A DNA stretch of 64,000 nt, from contig CBDFLD010000021.1 in NCBI GenBank assembly GCA_965249005.1, forward strand, positions 372,001 to 436,000, in the 5' to 3' direction. Origin of the DNA: CBDFLD01 sp965249005 (GTDB taxonomy: Bacteria; Acidobacteriota; UBA6911). Position 1 is the stretch's first letter, and each line of letters starts with the position of its first letter. Shown here one piece after another: positions 9,741 to 18,202 of the stretch. The notes below the pieces were generated by a model. It ran no database searches, was not told where the DNA came from, and saw only the letters and a list, made by a program, of their open reading frames with translations. The position numbers were made by a program, and so were the translations under genes.

Positions 9741-9794
9741 GGCAGGCTACGAACATCTGATGGTTTGGTAGCTCTTCCAAAGAGAGCCGCCAAC

Positions 9795-9825
9795 GGACCC
9801 CGATTGTTAATGGCGGTCGGGGTCC
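9795..9825. terminator. Strong hairpin near the right end of the IS21 element
   Basis: GGACCCCGA (9795-9803) pairs perfectly with TCGGGGTCC (9817-9825) around a 13-base loop, inside the non-coding leader of the IS21 operon. It could block read-through transcription from the host gene into istAB, a common IS safeguard. Confidence 0.45.
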
Positions 9826-10354
9826 TCTTCCACACCCGAAAACAGCATAACCTATTGAGAAAAACTTGAGGAGGCGCCTACGGCGCCGATGATGTTGAGG
9901 CTTGTTATCTCGGCGTTTGTTCAGAAAAGTGCGGTTTTAAGCGATCAGTAACACGCAGCGTAACTACGTCTATCATCACCGAGCAACCTCGATACAAGCT
10001 GTTCGCTAGCAGTAGAGCGGGCCGCCGAAGTGACCGGGGGCTATACGCAGCATCGACGTTACAGCAGTATCGCAGCTTGAGTGATGTATATTACACGCAC
10101 ATCCACAATGACCAACGCGAATCACTGGATCATATACTCGTTTCTGAACAGTTCTACGATCACTCATCCAATCGCGTGTGGTCATTCCGTGAGTTGCGAG
10201 TGTTGAACGATCAGCTCGATGACGACGATGTCGCGACGTCGGATCATGCGCCGATCATAACGTCATTCGACTACAATCCCGCACGGAGCGATTAGATGGC
10301 GGATTCGACATTGAATCATTCTACGATCTGCGGCGGGGTTGTAGTTTTCTTCTT

Positions 10355-10458
10355 GCCTGACAACGCCCAGGACGCGGTGGCTGAATGCTGTCTGTAACCG
10401 TCGGAGTCGCTGAAAAATCTCGAACGGGGGCGAGCTCGGTCGCAAGGCCGCGTTAGGT
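10355..10458 (-). repeat. attC-like imperfect inverted repeat after the VOC gene (tentative)
   Basis: Read on the minus strand, the VOC stop codon sits in ACCTAAC (matches the attC R'' consensus RYYYAAC), followed by CGCGGCC. About 85 bases later GGGCGTTGTCAGGC ends the unit; its complement GCCTGACAACGCCC resembles the opening sequence. The R' core GTTGTCA does not match the strict GTTRRRY consensus, and no integrase is present, so the integron interpretation is weak. Confidence 0.25.
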
Positions 10459-10833
10459 GCTGATGGCATTCGTGAATGTCAATCGATTGCCGAAGGGATC
10501 AGAGATCGACATATCCTTGCCCCACGGCATCTCTTCTATCGCTGGCCGAGAGTGTTTGTAACTCTTGGCAATGAGCTCTTTCTGAAACGGTTCCAATTCG
10601 CTTGTTTCAATCCTCATCGCCGCGCCAGGACAACAGTCTCCATAATGCTCTGACAGGTGAATGACACAGCCATCCTTTGAGATTTGCATATAGAGCGGTA
10701 ATCCCTCTTCAAACCGATGTTCCCAGTCCACCTTGAATCCGAGGAATTCAATATAGAATTCCCTCGCCTTGGCTTCATCGAACATCCGAAGGATTGGTGT
10801 CGTTTTTCCAAAACCCATAGTGATGGACTCCAT
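10453..10833 (-). CDS. VOC/glyoxalase-fold protein (bleomycin-resistance-like)
   Basis: This 126-residue protein has the single-subunit VOC pattern: TTPILRMFDEAKAREFYIEFLGF at the N-terminus (first beta-alpha module) and a C-terminal SISDPFGNRLTF metal-site motif. The region PLYMQISKDGCVIHLSEH resembles glyoxalase superfamily proteins that follow bleomycin-resistance proteins, including a conserved His. Substrate is unknown. ATG 10833 is preceded too closely by CGGAGG; ATG 10818 (MGFGKTTP) is a possible alternative. The stop codon lies in an attC-like motif. Confidence 0.85.
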   Translation of the reverse strand: MESITMGFGKTTPILRMFDEAKAREFYIEFLGFKVDWEHRFEEGLPLYMQISKDGCVIHLSEHYGDCCPGAAMRIETSELEPFQKELIAKSYKHSRPAIEEMPWGKDMSISDPFGNRLTFTNAIST

Positions 10834-10900
10834 CCTCCGTTCGTCACCTAGCGACCTCGGAGCCAGCCGCGTTCCATCGTCAGGCCAGCCTGTCCGACCA

Positions 10901-12160
10901 CTACCGGTGAGCGGGTTGATACGCCATCGGTTTGGGATCGAGCATTTTCACCAGCTTGTCCTTGATGGCGAAGGCCGAAAAGAAGTTTCCTCGTGGAGTG
11001 TAATGCCCAATGTAGTATCGCTTCAGATATTCCTCGATGGGGAGTGAAAATTGGGCGAAGTCAGAAAGATGGGCTTCCATCAAGTCTACGAAGGGAAGAT
11101 TCTTCTTCTTCAGGAAGTCCACGAAGGGTTGATCGAAACGAGTCCCTTCTTTTACCCTGCGAGCAATGGAGGTCGACGGGAAGGATAGGATGTACAGGAC
11201 TTGCTTGCCCTGTGTCTTGGCGAACGCCTCCACTTTTTCCACGACCTCCATGGTTGACAACAGAGCAGCCTGCGTATGCAGGTCGCCTGCCACGGCGCTC
11301 GCCGTCTTGCTCTCGTCGATGCGAGTCGTGATGCCATGAGTCTTTGTCAGTTTCGCAAGTGCATCATAGGCGCGATCCGGATTTCCTTCGCGGGCATTGG
11401 TGTGGGCGAGCATGATGCCAAGAACGAAGTCGTCGCGAAACCTTTCTTCAATCCAGTCCAGGTCACACAGGTTGTAAAACGATTCCTGGGTCGGGCGGGG
11501 GTTTTCATGTTCTTTGCACTCACGTGAAGAAAGATTGACTTCCAGGTAAGGCTTGGTAGGGAAAAGGAAGATTTTCGCCTTTATTCTGAAGCGGATATTT
11601 AGCCATGCATCCAGGTTTCGGCGATGATCATCGTCATAGATATTCAGGATGAGCGTTTCAGCTGGCGCTCTGGCTTCCTCGCGCAACATTCGAAGATAAG
11701 CTTGGTAGACGGACCAGGCCCCGACACCAAAATTACGAATTGGCTCTCCAAGATGAGCGGCCAGAACCTCCTGCCAGGTCTCGCCATCACTTACCTGATG
11801 GCCCTGGGTAAAACTGTTGCCGTACGTGTTGATCCGACATGGCAGATCGGCGTAGTTGACGGTTTGCCGTTCATCGTAACGACCATACCGGTAGGTGGAA
11901 GTCGACCCATCAACGCCATCGGGAAACCGTGCATCGCGAAGCAACCAGCCGAGCTCCCCATCATATTTTCCGAACGGGAAGGCCCGCCCAGCGAACCAGT
12001 CGTCGACATTCTGTCGCGTGTACACGATCTTGGATAGATATTCGCGAGCATCTATCTGTTTTTGAGCATGCGTCGTATCCGCGGAGGCGATCGCCGAAGA
12101 ACCCAGTGCGATCATCCCGGATGTCGTGTTCCGTATGAACTCTTTCCGTGTGTACTTCAT
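10901..12160 (-). CDS. Exported SGNH/GDSL-like hydrolase
   Basis: This 419-residue protein starts MKYTRKEFIRN and then a hydrophobic stretch to ASA, a signal peptide with a weakly Tat-like RK pair. A block-I-like GNSFTQGHQVSDGETW lies near residue 115 and a distal YYIGHYTPRGN near residue 385; the His there fits the catalytic position of SGNH hydrolases. The intermediate NFGVGAWSVYQAYLRML and LILNIYDDDHRRNL match blocks seen in SGNH proteins of unknown substrate. The family removes acyl groups from sugars or lipids. It is a single gene; nearest upstream is the broken DUF4019 gene. Confidence 0.65.
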   Translation of the reverse strand: MKYTRKEFIRNTTSGMIALGSSAIASADTTHAQKQIDAREYLSKIVYTRQNVDDWFAGRAFPFGKYDGELGWLLRDARFPDGVDGSTSTYRYGRYDERQTVNYADLPCRINTYGNSFTQGHQVSDGETWQEVLAAHLGEPIRNFGVGAWSVYQAYLRMLREEARAPAETLILNIYDDDHRRNLDAWLNIRFRIKAKIFLFPTKPYLEVNLSSRECKEHENPRPTQESFYNLCDLDWIEERFRDDFVLGIMLAHTNAREGNPDRAYDALAKLTKTHGITTRIDESKTASAVAGDLHTQAALLSTMEVVEKVEAFAKTQGKQVLYILSFPSTSIARRVKEGTRFDQPFVDFLKKKNLPFVDLMEAHLSDFAQFSLPIEEYLKRYYIGHYTPRGNFFSAFAIKDKLVKMLDPKPMAYQPAHR

Positions 12161-12239
12161 GAGCTGAAAAACCCCTTTGTCCGAGAGTTCCCGTATCGAT
12201 AATCCTGGAAGGCGCTCCGGAAGGACGAAGGCCAGCCCT

Positions 12240-12658
12240 TCACCGAATGAAGTATCCCGAAACGCGCCAGGCGCCGTCCGGGTCGAGCATCGGGCTGACG
12301 GTTGCGACAGCGGACGACTTCTTCTCGAAAACGGTGTCGAACTGGATCACCACGTACTTTCCGTCGGGAGCACCGGGAGCTGTTCGGCATACTGTCGAGA
12401 CTTCACCTTTCGAGATACGAGTTTGCCCAACGGTGTGCGTAAACCCGCGGCAGCTTGCCGCCACTGTTCCTTTGTTACCGCTCCTTGAAAGAGCTTCGCC
12501 GCCTCATCCCACGAAGCGTCGTAGTTGGCGTCGTCGACGAGTTTCAGCCACGGCTCAGCCGCTGCTTGCGCCAGATCCTCGGGTTTGTCCTCAGCCGCAC
12601 CAGTGGCGGCGACGAACACGGCGACGATGCCTACGTAGGCGAGGGTTCGAACTGTCAT
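12240..12658 (-). pseudogene. DUF4019-like exported protein with one-base frameshift
   Basis: ATG 12658 starts a signal peptide (VGIVAVFVAATGAAE). It is followed by a DUF4019-type domain: AEPWLKLVDDANYDASWDEA, then a conserved QWRQAAAGLRTPLGKLVSRKV. At about 12376 the frame slips. The conserved continuation GAPDGKYVVIQFDTVFEKK and GAWRVSGYFIR is read in the neighbouring frame to a stop at 12240. Adding one base in the CCCGG run rejoins both halves into about 139 residues. Either a real pseudogene or a sequencing indel. The domain's function is unknown; homologues are small periplasmic proteins. Confidence 0.75.
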
Positions 12659-12766
12659 GATAGCCTCCGATCACTGACAAATAACCAAAACATTATAGAC
12701 ATAAAACCAGTCCCGGCGACAGTGACGTCAGACCTCGTACGAGCGTGCGAGTGCGTTTCATGCACC

Positions 12767-13456
12767 CTACCAGATAAAGGGAACAATACGGTGCCGTACC
12801 GTTTTCGTGTACTCGAGATAGCCAGGTAGTTCGTGGCAGAGAGTTTTTTCCTCTACCAGCATCCGCGCAGCCAGAGCCGCAAGAATGACTGACAGCGTGG
12901 GTAGGCTTGCGTAGCTTTCGAGCCATAACGCGATCCCGGCAAAAAAGACCAAGATTCCCAGATAAAAAGGATGTCGTACCCACCCGTAGAGTCCGGTGTC
13001 GATCACCACCTGCCCTCGCTCGGACTGGTATCGGACGATCGGAACGGCGAACGCGTTCTGAACCAACGCAAGCGCCGCAATTGTGAATCCTGCAAGGCCA
13101 ACCAATGCTCCTAGAATCGACACGACCAGGCCGGGCGGCGGGAATATTTGCAGACGAAAGACGTCGATAGGAATAAAAACCAGCCAGGCGGTTATCGCGA
13201 GAAGCAGCAGGGGTGTAGCGACGCGATCCGCCACCGGCTGGCCTTTGGCAGCAGGCGGCTCGGTTCGCGCTTCGAGACTAGCGGGCGCAAATCTCGCCAT
13301 CAACGCAGTTGAGACCACCAACACCACGCCGTAGACAGAAAAAAACTGTAGCGCGCGCGGCCAATGCCAGGTCCCCGCTGGAATCAAAAGCGCTGCGGCA
13401 AAGAAAGCTATCTGAATCAGCCCGCTGACCAGGCCTTTTATCATTAGCACTCTCAC
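12767..13456 (-). CDS. Isoprenylcysteine carboxyl methyltransferase-like membrane protein
   Basis: This protein of up to 229 residues has about five membrane helices. Its C-terminal half has the ICMT/PEMT signature: YQSERGQVVIDTGLYGWVRHPFYLGIL, which binds S-adenosylmethionine, then the LxxEExxL-like MLVEEKTLCHELPGYLEYTKTVRHRIVP motif. The start is GTG 13456 or, with better spacing to GAGGGG, ATG 13444. Bacterial members methylate unknown small molecules or lipids at the membrane. Stands alone between the DUF4019 and S1/P1 genes on the same strand. Confidence 0.82.
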   Translation of the reverse strand: MRVLMIKGLVSGLIQIAFFAAALLIPAGTWHWPRALQFFSVYGVVLVVSTALMARFAPASLEARTEPPAAKGQPVADRVATPLLLLAITAWLVFIPIDVFRLQIFPPPGLVVSILGALVGLAGFTIAALALVQNAFAVPIVRYQSERGQVVIDTGLYGWVRHPFYLGILVFFAGIALWLESYASLPTLSVILAALAARMLVEEKTLCHELPGYLEYTKTVRHRIVPFIW

Positions 13457-13482
13457 CCCTCGCAGGTCCCGATCGGGTTGGC

Positions 13483-14382
13483 CTAGGGTTTCAGTCCGCG
13501 GCGGATGTACTCAGCAAGCCTAACGCCAGCCTGCTGCAGGCGTCTTTCCGCGACCTTTTCGAATTGTCCCTGGTAGGATGCTGTGAGGGTTCTGGTGCGG
13601 CCCTCAGGATCGCATGATTTGCCGCGCCAACCAGGTGTCCATTCGCAATAGTCCACAGTATCCTGGGTTGCAATATCATAGGATTCCTGCGCCCATTGCA
13701 GGGGTTCGTCTCGGAGCCACTCTGATCGCAGCGCTGGGGTAATTTGGGATCGTAGACTTCGGGCGTAAGAATTTATGGATCTGCCGCGCCTGGCTTTCTT
13801 GATGATGCCAGTGTCCCAGATGGAATGCAGGTGTGGCGAGTTGTAGTAGCTTCCTTTGATTCGGTCGATCTTGTTTCCACCCAGATCGTCCCCGTAGCTG
13901 ATATGCAGGGGCTGGTGTACGTCGCCGACCCAATGCCCCAAGAAAAAGAGTGCCTCCGCACGCTTCCAATCTTCCAGGTTGCCTTTCTGCAGCCGCTCTA
14001 GATGCCAATCGATGCCCCTCAATACGCAATCAAACCCACAGTGACGGAGATTGACCTCGTCCGTGTCTCGGGGGACGTTCAAGAAGTGCCACCGGTTGAA
14101 TTTCGCAAAAAACCGCCATTTTCTTGCTGGATTCGGTCCTTTCGCCTTGCTTCGGGCTAGGTCGGGAAAGATAAGCGCAGTGGGAAAATCCCGATAGTGC
14201 CATCCATCCGGCGTCTTGTAGAGCCTGGTCAGTCGTTGCACTTCCGCGCGATCATCGGAGCTCAAAAACTGGAGTGCGATCGCACCGACGATCTTGTGTC
14301 CGTCGTTTCCCCATGACCACGCGTGCTGCGACGCCACACCTGAAAGAGCGACCGCCAACACTATTCGGTAAGCCCGAGTCAC
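13483..14382 (-). CDS. Exported S1/P1-type zinc nuclease
   Basis: This 299-residue protein starts at GTG 14382 after GGGAGG. The signal peptide ends at HAWS so that mature Trp (WGNDGHKIVG) is N-terminal; its amino group and side-chain neighbours bind zinc in this family. Further zinc ligands fit HFLNVPRD, FLGHWVGDVHQPLHISYGDD and HLHSIWD. S1/P1 nucleases cleave single-stranded DNA and RNA, here in the periplasm or outside. All ligands appear present and the length is normal. Codirectional with the FAD oxidase upstream (65 bp gap). Confidence 0.9.
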   Translation of the reverse strand: MTRAYRIVLAVALSGVASQHAWSWGNDGHKIVGAIALQFLSSDDRAEVQRLTRLYKTPDGWHYRDFPTALIFPDLARSKAKGPNPARKWRFFAKFNRWHFLNVPRDTDEVNLRHCGFDCVLRGIDWHLERLQKGNLEDWKRAEALFFLGHWVGDVHQPLHISYGDDLGGNKIDRIKGSYYNSPHLHSIWDTGIIKKARRGRSINSYARSLRSQITPALRSEWLRDEPLQWAQESYDIATQDTVDYCEWTPGWRGKSCDPEGRTRTLTASYQGQFEKVAERRLQQAGVRLAEYIRRGLKP

Positions 14383-14446
14383 CGTGAACCTCCCTGATAT
14401 GTTGCTCCTCGCGGATAACTAGACAAGTGGGAAGCGAAGCCCGGAC

Positions 14447-15871
14447 TTACCGCGGCGAGATGTTCTTGTTCATCCGAAACAGGTTCGAGGGGTCCCACTT
14501 CGTCTTGATCTCCACGAGTCGATCGTAGTTTCCGCCGTAAGCAGCCTCAACGCGGTCGCCCACTTCCTCCTCGGTGAGGAAGTTGATATAGGTGCCGCCA
14601 GTCGAGAAGCGGCGCATGTCCTGCCATGTGGCACGCGCCCAGTTGATGTTGGCTTCGTCGTCGCCGGCCGATTCCCAGGAAGCGGCAATGTTGATTACGG
14701 TCTTGGCGTCTCGGTTACCCGCGGGGCAATGGTGCTCGGGAAGCTGGTTGTGCTTTCCGTCGAGCGGAAAGAGCAGGATCGCCGAGTGGGGGGATTCCAT
14801 GCGGCCGGCGTGCTCGACGGCTGCCGCCAGCATCTCCGGCTCATGCCCGGGCAGGTATTCCGATTTCCAGTAGTACCGGCGCCCGTTTGGTTGGGTGGCG
14901 TCTAGGAGGCTTTGCTGTGATAGGTAGGAGCGCGGTTGGACTACATCTCCGACCGGCGAACCAAAGGCCTTGATCGGGGTGATCCTTTTTTTTGCCTCCC
15001 CGGCTGAACCGGAGTCACAGACAAAGAGGGCGACGATTGGTTTGCCGTGAATGGCTTGCGGCAACCACGGCGCCGGGGGTGCTGTTCGCAAGACCGCCAC
15101 GCACGTGAGCTCCGGCGGTGCCTCGGCCGTGAGGGTCCGAAACATCTCCAGGACCGCAGGGGCATCCGCGCCACGCCAGGCGATGGCACCCCCGAGGATT
15201 TCCGGCCCGACGGGGTAGAGTTTGTGTTCGAAGTTCGTGACGATGCCGAAATTTCCGCCCCCTCCGCGCAGGCCCCAGAAAAGGTCTGGATTCTCGGTTT
15301 CACTGGCATGTGCGAGCTGCCCATCCGCCGTCACCATGTCCATCGAGAGCACGTTGTCGCAGGTCCACCCGAACCGGCGTGTGAGGTACCCGAAGCCGCC
15401 ACCGAGCGTCAGACCGGCGGCACCTGTGTTGGAAACAAAGCCGAGCGCGGCGGCCAGGCCGTAAAGCTGAGTCTCGCGATCGATGTCACCGAGAAGGCAT
15501 CCGGCCTGTGCATGCGCCGTACGGGCACGCGGGTCCACTCGTACTCCACGCATGAGCGACAAGTCGATCATGATTCCCCCGTCACAGACGGCAAGGCCGG
15601 AAATGTTGTGCCCTCCGCTTCTCATGGATAGCGCGATGCCCTGGCTCCGAGCAAAATTCATGGAGGCAACGATGTCCGCGACGCCGATGCACCTCGCAAT
15701 GACTGCGGGCCGGCGGTCGATCATTCCGTTCCAGATGGATCGGGCCTCGTTGTAACCAGGGTCGTCACTCCGTAGCACCGTGCCGCGCATCCCGGCGCTG
15801 AGCTCGTCGATGGCCCCGCGAGAGAGTTCACATGTCCCGCCGTCCTGCGTTTTTGCAATCACATCTGCCAC
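14447..15871 (-). CDS. FAD-binding oxidoreductase, berberine-bridge-enzyme type
   Basis: This 474-residue protein starts at GTG 15871 after GGAGGAGAGAA. The N-terminal PCMH-type FAD domain has RSGGHNISGLAVCDGG, whose His is the covalent FAD attachment site. TLGGGFGYLTRRFGWTCDN is the usual Gly-rich loop, but the Cys that forms the second covalent FAD link in many BBE enzymes is absent (GFVSNTGAAG instead), so flavin is probably singly linked. The C-terminus shows the BBE domain (NYDRLVEIKTKWDPSNLFRMN). These enzymes oxidise sugars, alcohols or secondary metabolites with O2. No signal peptide. Substrate unknown. Confidence 0.88.
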   Translation of the reverse strand: MADVIAKTQDGGTCELSRGAIDELSAGMRGTVLRSDDPGYNEARSIWNGMIDRRPAVIARCIGVADIVASMNFARSQGIALSMRSGGHNISGLAVCDGGIMIDLSLMRGVRVDPRARTAHAQAGCLLGDIDRETQLYGLAAALGFVSNTGAAGLTLGGGFGYLTRRFGWTCDNVLSMDMVTADGQLAHASETENPDLFWGLRGGGGNFGIVTNFEHKLYPVGPEILGGAIAWRGADAPAVLEMFRTLTAEAPPELTCVAVLRTAPPAPWLPQAIHGKPIVALFVCDSGSAGEAKKRITPIKAFGSPVGDVVQPRSYLSQQSLLDATQPNGRRYYWKSEYLPGHEPEMLAAAVEHAGRMESPHSAILLFPLDGKHNQLPEHHCPAGNRDAKTVINIAASWESAGDDEANINWARATWQDMRRFSTGGTYINFLTEEEVGDRVEAAYGGNYDRLVEIKTKWDPSNLFRMNKNISPR

Positions 15872-16152
15872 TCGATTCTCTCCTCCGAAAGGCTGCCTCC
15901 GTTGCCATAATCTGAGTTCAAAAAAGAATTATAGACGAGCCGTGGTCCCGGTCCAGAGGTATAAAAACATTCCCCCGCAGTCGATGGACACGAAGCCGGG
16001 GCGACCGAGCCGTTTGGCGCATTAGGTACCGGCCGGGGCTGCAGTTGCGCGCATCGTGGGCGTTCGCTATAGTCATAAGATGGAAGGCTGGTTCCGGCTA
16101 CTCACGCCAGGCCTTCTCGGACCATGATCCTGTTTCCCAAACCGCCATTGAC

Positions 16153-17349
16153 ATGATGAATCTCGCCGAAGCTTCCCGTTTTGCCCTGGGCAGTCTGATG
16201 GCCAACCGGATGCGGGCCGGGTTGACCATGCTCGGAATGGTAATCGGCAACGCCACCATTATCCTGGTGGTGACGATTACGCTGACCGGCAGAGACTACA
16301 TTCTCCAGCAAATCGAGGGCCTCGGTTCGAACCTGATCTATCTGTATTACGAGGCAGGGGGAACGGTCTCACGTTCCAAGACACTGGCGGATGATCTGAA
16401 CCTCTCAGATCTTCGTGCCATCGAATCGCTCCCGAGCGTCGCCCATGCAGCCGGAATCGTGACCACTCAGGATTCACTGGCTTTTGACGGACGTGAACGG
16501 GAGATCCGAGTCATAGGCACGACTCCGGGATATGGGGAGATCCGGAACCTGGAAATTCTGTCGGGCCGGTTCTTCGATGGATCCGACGAACGATATTTCA
16601 ACAAGGTCTGCGTGGTGACTCCTGAGCTGTCGAAAAAGCTTTTCGGGACGCTGGATATCGGCGGGGAGAGTCTGAAGCTGTTCGACGTTCGGTTTCACGT
16701 CATCGGTGTCTTCAGAGAGGGGGTCGAAACCATAGCGTCGGAAGTTTCGACCTACTCCGCATTGATTCCGCTGTCGGTCATGCATCAGTTCAAGAGCTCT
16801 GACAAGCTGGACTTGATTTACGCCTCTGCCCGAAGCATTGCACAGGTGCCGTTGGCAACCGAGCGCATCGAGCAGGTGCTCGATTCCAACCACCGCTCCG
16901 GTACGTCCTACAGGGTCGAGAACCTGAGCGAGATGCTGGCTGCCGCGGAGCGCATCGCACAGGCCATCACGATCGTTCTGTTTCTGATCGGGACCATTAC
17001 CCTTGTTATCAGTGGCATCGGCATCATGAACATCATGCTGGTCACCGTGACCGAGCGCACCAAGGAAATCGGCATCAAGATGGCGCTGGGAGCCCGGCGA
17101 ACCGAGATCCTCTTTCAGTTTTTGACGGAATCTGTGTTGCTGGCCTGCCTCGGCGGAGGCATGGGAATTCTGCTGGGAATCTCATTCCCGCTCGTCGGTG
17201 CCTGGGCATCCGGCATGGATATTCCCGTTTCCGGCATATCCATCGTCCTCGCTCTGGTCGTGTCGCTCGGCATCGGCGTATGTTTCGGCCTGTTGCCGGC
17301 CAACCGCGCGGCAAAGCTGGATCCGGTCGAGGCCCTCCACTACGAGTAG
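16153..17349 (+). CDS. ABC transporter permease, MacB/FtsX type
   Basis: This is a protein of about 398 residues: an N-terminal helix (LTMLGMVIGNATIILVVTI), a periplasmic MacB-type domain of about 220 residues, then three C-terminal helices, with the family motif SGIGIMNIMLVTVTERTKEI and GIKMALGARRTEI between TM2 and TM3 and the final LLPANRAAKLDPVEALHYE. MacB-type permeases work as mechanotransmitters with an ATPase and often a periplasmic adaptor, moving toxins, lipoproteins or peptides. No ATP-binding or adaptor gene is adjacent, so its partner lies elsewhere. ATG 16153 (or 16156) fits the family N-terminus. Confidence 0.88.
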   Translation: MMNLAEASRFALGSLMANRMRAGLTMLGMVIGNATIILVVTITLTGRDYILQQIEGLGSNLIYLYYEAGGTVSRSKTLADDLNLSDLRAIESLPSVAHAAGIVTTQDSLAFDGREREIRVIGTTPGYGEIRNLEILSGRFFDGSDERYFNKVCVVTPELSKKLFGTLDIGGESLKLFDVRFHVIGVFREGVETIASEVSTYSALIPLSVMHQFKSSDKLDLIYASARSIAQVPLATERIEQVLDSNHRSGTSYRVENLSEMLAAAERIAQAITIVLFLIGTITLVISGIGIMNIMLVTVTERTKEIGIKMALGARRTEILFQFLTESVLLACLGGGMGILLGISFPLVGAWASGMDIPVSGISIVLALVVSLGIGVCFGLLPANRAAKLDPVEALHYE

Positions 17350-17364
17350 CCCTCCCCTCACAAA

Positions 17365-17399
17365 AAAGCCCTTGAAAACGTGCTATTCTGAAGGGCTTT
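17365..17399. terminator. Bidirectional terminator between MacB-type permease and tRNA-His
   Basis: AAAGCCCTT (17365-17373) pairs with AAGGGCTTT (17391-17399) around a 17-base loop. It is A-rich before and T-rich after the stem, as expected of a terminator serving both the plus-strand permease and the minus-strand tRNA. Confidence 0.6.
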
Positions 17400-17441
17400 C
17401 TGAGTTTGGCGCGGGCCCGAGTGAATTCCGGGCGTGAAAAC

Positions 17442-17518
17442 TGGGGTGGGCGAGGGGGCTCGAACCCCCGACCACTGGAACCACAATCCAGTGCTCTACC
17501 AACTGAGCTACGCCCACC
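17442..17518 (-). tRNA. tRNA-His (GTG anticodon)
   Basis: The minus strand gives a full cloverleaf: acceptor GTGGGCG/CGCCCAC, D-arm with AGCTCAGTTGGTAGAGC, anticodon loop TTGTGGT (anticodon GTG), and T-arm GGGGGTTCGAGCCCCC. The extra 5' G(-1) opposite C73, unique to tRNA-His, is encoded, and CCA is encoded at the 3' end. Confidence 0.96.
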
Positions 17519-17676
17519 AGAGATGTGCCATTATCGTCCGTAGCACCCGTGAAGCGGGCGAAACGAAACACGGCATTCTGGCACTTTTGACGGAGCTTTT
17601 CAAGAAGCGCCAAGAAAGCGCCAAGATCGGTTTCGCGCCCTTCGATCCAAAGTCCAAACGAAGGGCGGGGGGCCGC

Positions 17677-18105
17677 TTACTCCCCTTGTCTCGGGTCTTG
17701 AAACGCTCCAAGTTGTTTCATCAGACCGAAAGCATCCCAGTAGCTCCAGGACTCCTGGACCTTGCCTCCATGGAAGCGGTCAATGGTAATGGCGGTGCCC
17801 GACACGCGTTTTCCCGTAGGGGCCACCCCTTCTAACGGTCCCCGATGGGTTCCCTGGTAACTCCATCGGGTGACGACCGTCTCCCCCTCCGAGAGCATGT
17901 CCTCGATAGTGACGCGAAGGTCCGGAAAGGCCGTCCTGTACTGCAGAACTAGCTCTTTCTCTCCCGCCGGCCCGAGGACTTCCTCGGCCGAGGGATCGTG
18001 GAAAACGAAATCGTTGGCGATGATCTCGTCAATCACGGCGAGGTTTCCCCTGTTGAGCACTTCGTCGAAGTATCTCCGGATTGCTGCTTCGTTGGAATCT
18101 GACAC
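17677..18105 (-). CDS. SnoaL-like ester cyclase family protein
   Basis: This 142-residue alpha+beta-barrel protein has the SnoaL pattern: RRYFDEVLNRGNLAVIDEII, a FVFHDP motif, FPDLRVTIEDMLSEGETVVTRW, then GTHRGPLEGVAPTGKRVSG and a terminal VQESWSYWD. The family ranges from polyketide cyclases to proteins of unknown use in ordinary bacteria. It stands alone, with no polyketide genes nearby, so a catalytic role is not assured. The ATG at 18105 follows a GGAGGTACC-type site. Confidence 0.85.
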   Translation of the reverse strand: MSDSNEAAIRRYFDEVLNRGNLAVIDEIIANDFVFHDPSAEEVLGPAGEKELVLQYRTAFPDLRVTIEDMLSEGETVVTRWSYQGTHRGPLEGVAPTGKRVSGTAITIDRFHGGKVQESWSYWDAFGLMKQLGAFQDPRQGE

Positions 18106-18202
18106 CGGTACCTCCGGGTTGGCGCGCAGAAGGGAAGAGAGTCGCGTGTGCTGGTCTGGAATGTTACTGAAAGAAAGGAGTGCGAATCAAGAAACGGGTT
18201 GT

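Larger units (their letters stand above)
6670..9953 (-). mobile_element. IS21-family element with four genes (3284 bp)
   Basis: The ends read TGTTAGCGATCGCG on the left and TGTTACTGATCGCT as the complement of the right end. Similarity continues about 45 bp through AAACCGCANTTTTCTGAAC. An 8-bp duplication CGCAGCGT flanks it at 6662-6669 and 9954-9961. Genes on the minus strand run in order: Cys-rich ORF, istA, istB, a small downstream ORF. IS21 elements normally carry only istA and istB. It disrupts the EEP nuclease gene. Confidence 0.95.
4309..10295 (+). pseudogene. Endonuclease/exonuclease/phosphatase-family gene split by two insertion sequences
   Basis: Three pieces lie on one strand: 4309-4615, 6282-6669 and 9962-10295. 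The gaps hold IS1380-A copy 1 and an IS21 element, each with a perfect target duplication (TTCAT; CGCAGCGT). Removing each element plus one duplication restores one continuous frame of 342 residues with no other defect. The pieces carry the EEP-fold motifs in order: ATFNLYNLQ with Asn, AFQELW with the metal-binding Glu, HLKSKLA, GDLND, SLDHILVS and a terminal SDHAP with the catalytic His. The family cleaves nucleic acids or phosphate esters with Mg2+. ATG 4309 has AAAGGTAGG upstream; a GTG at 4303 is an alternative. No signal peptide is seen. The gene is certainly inactive as assembled. Confidence 0.9.
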
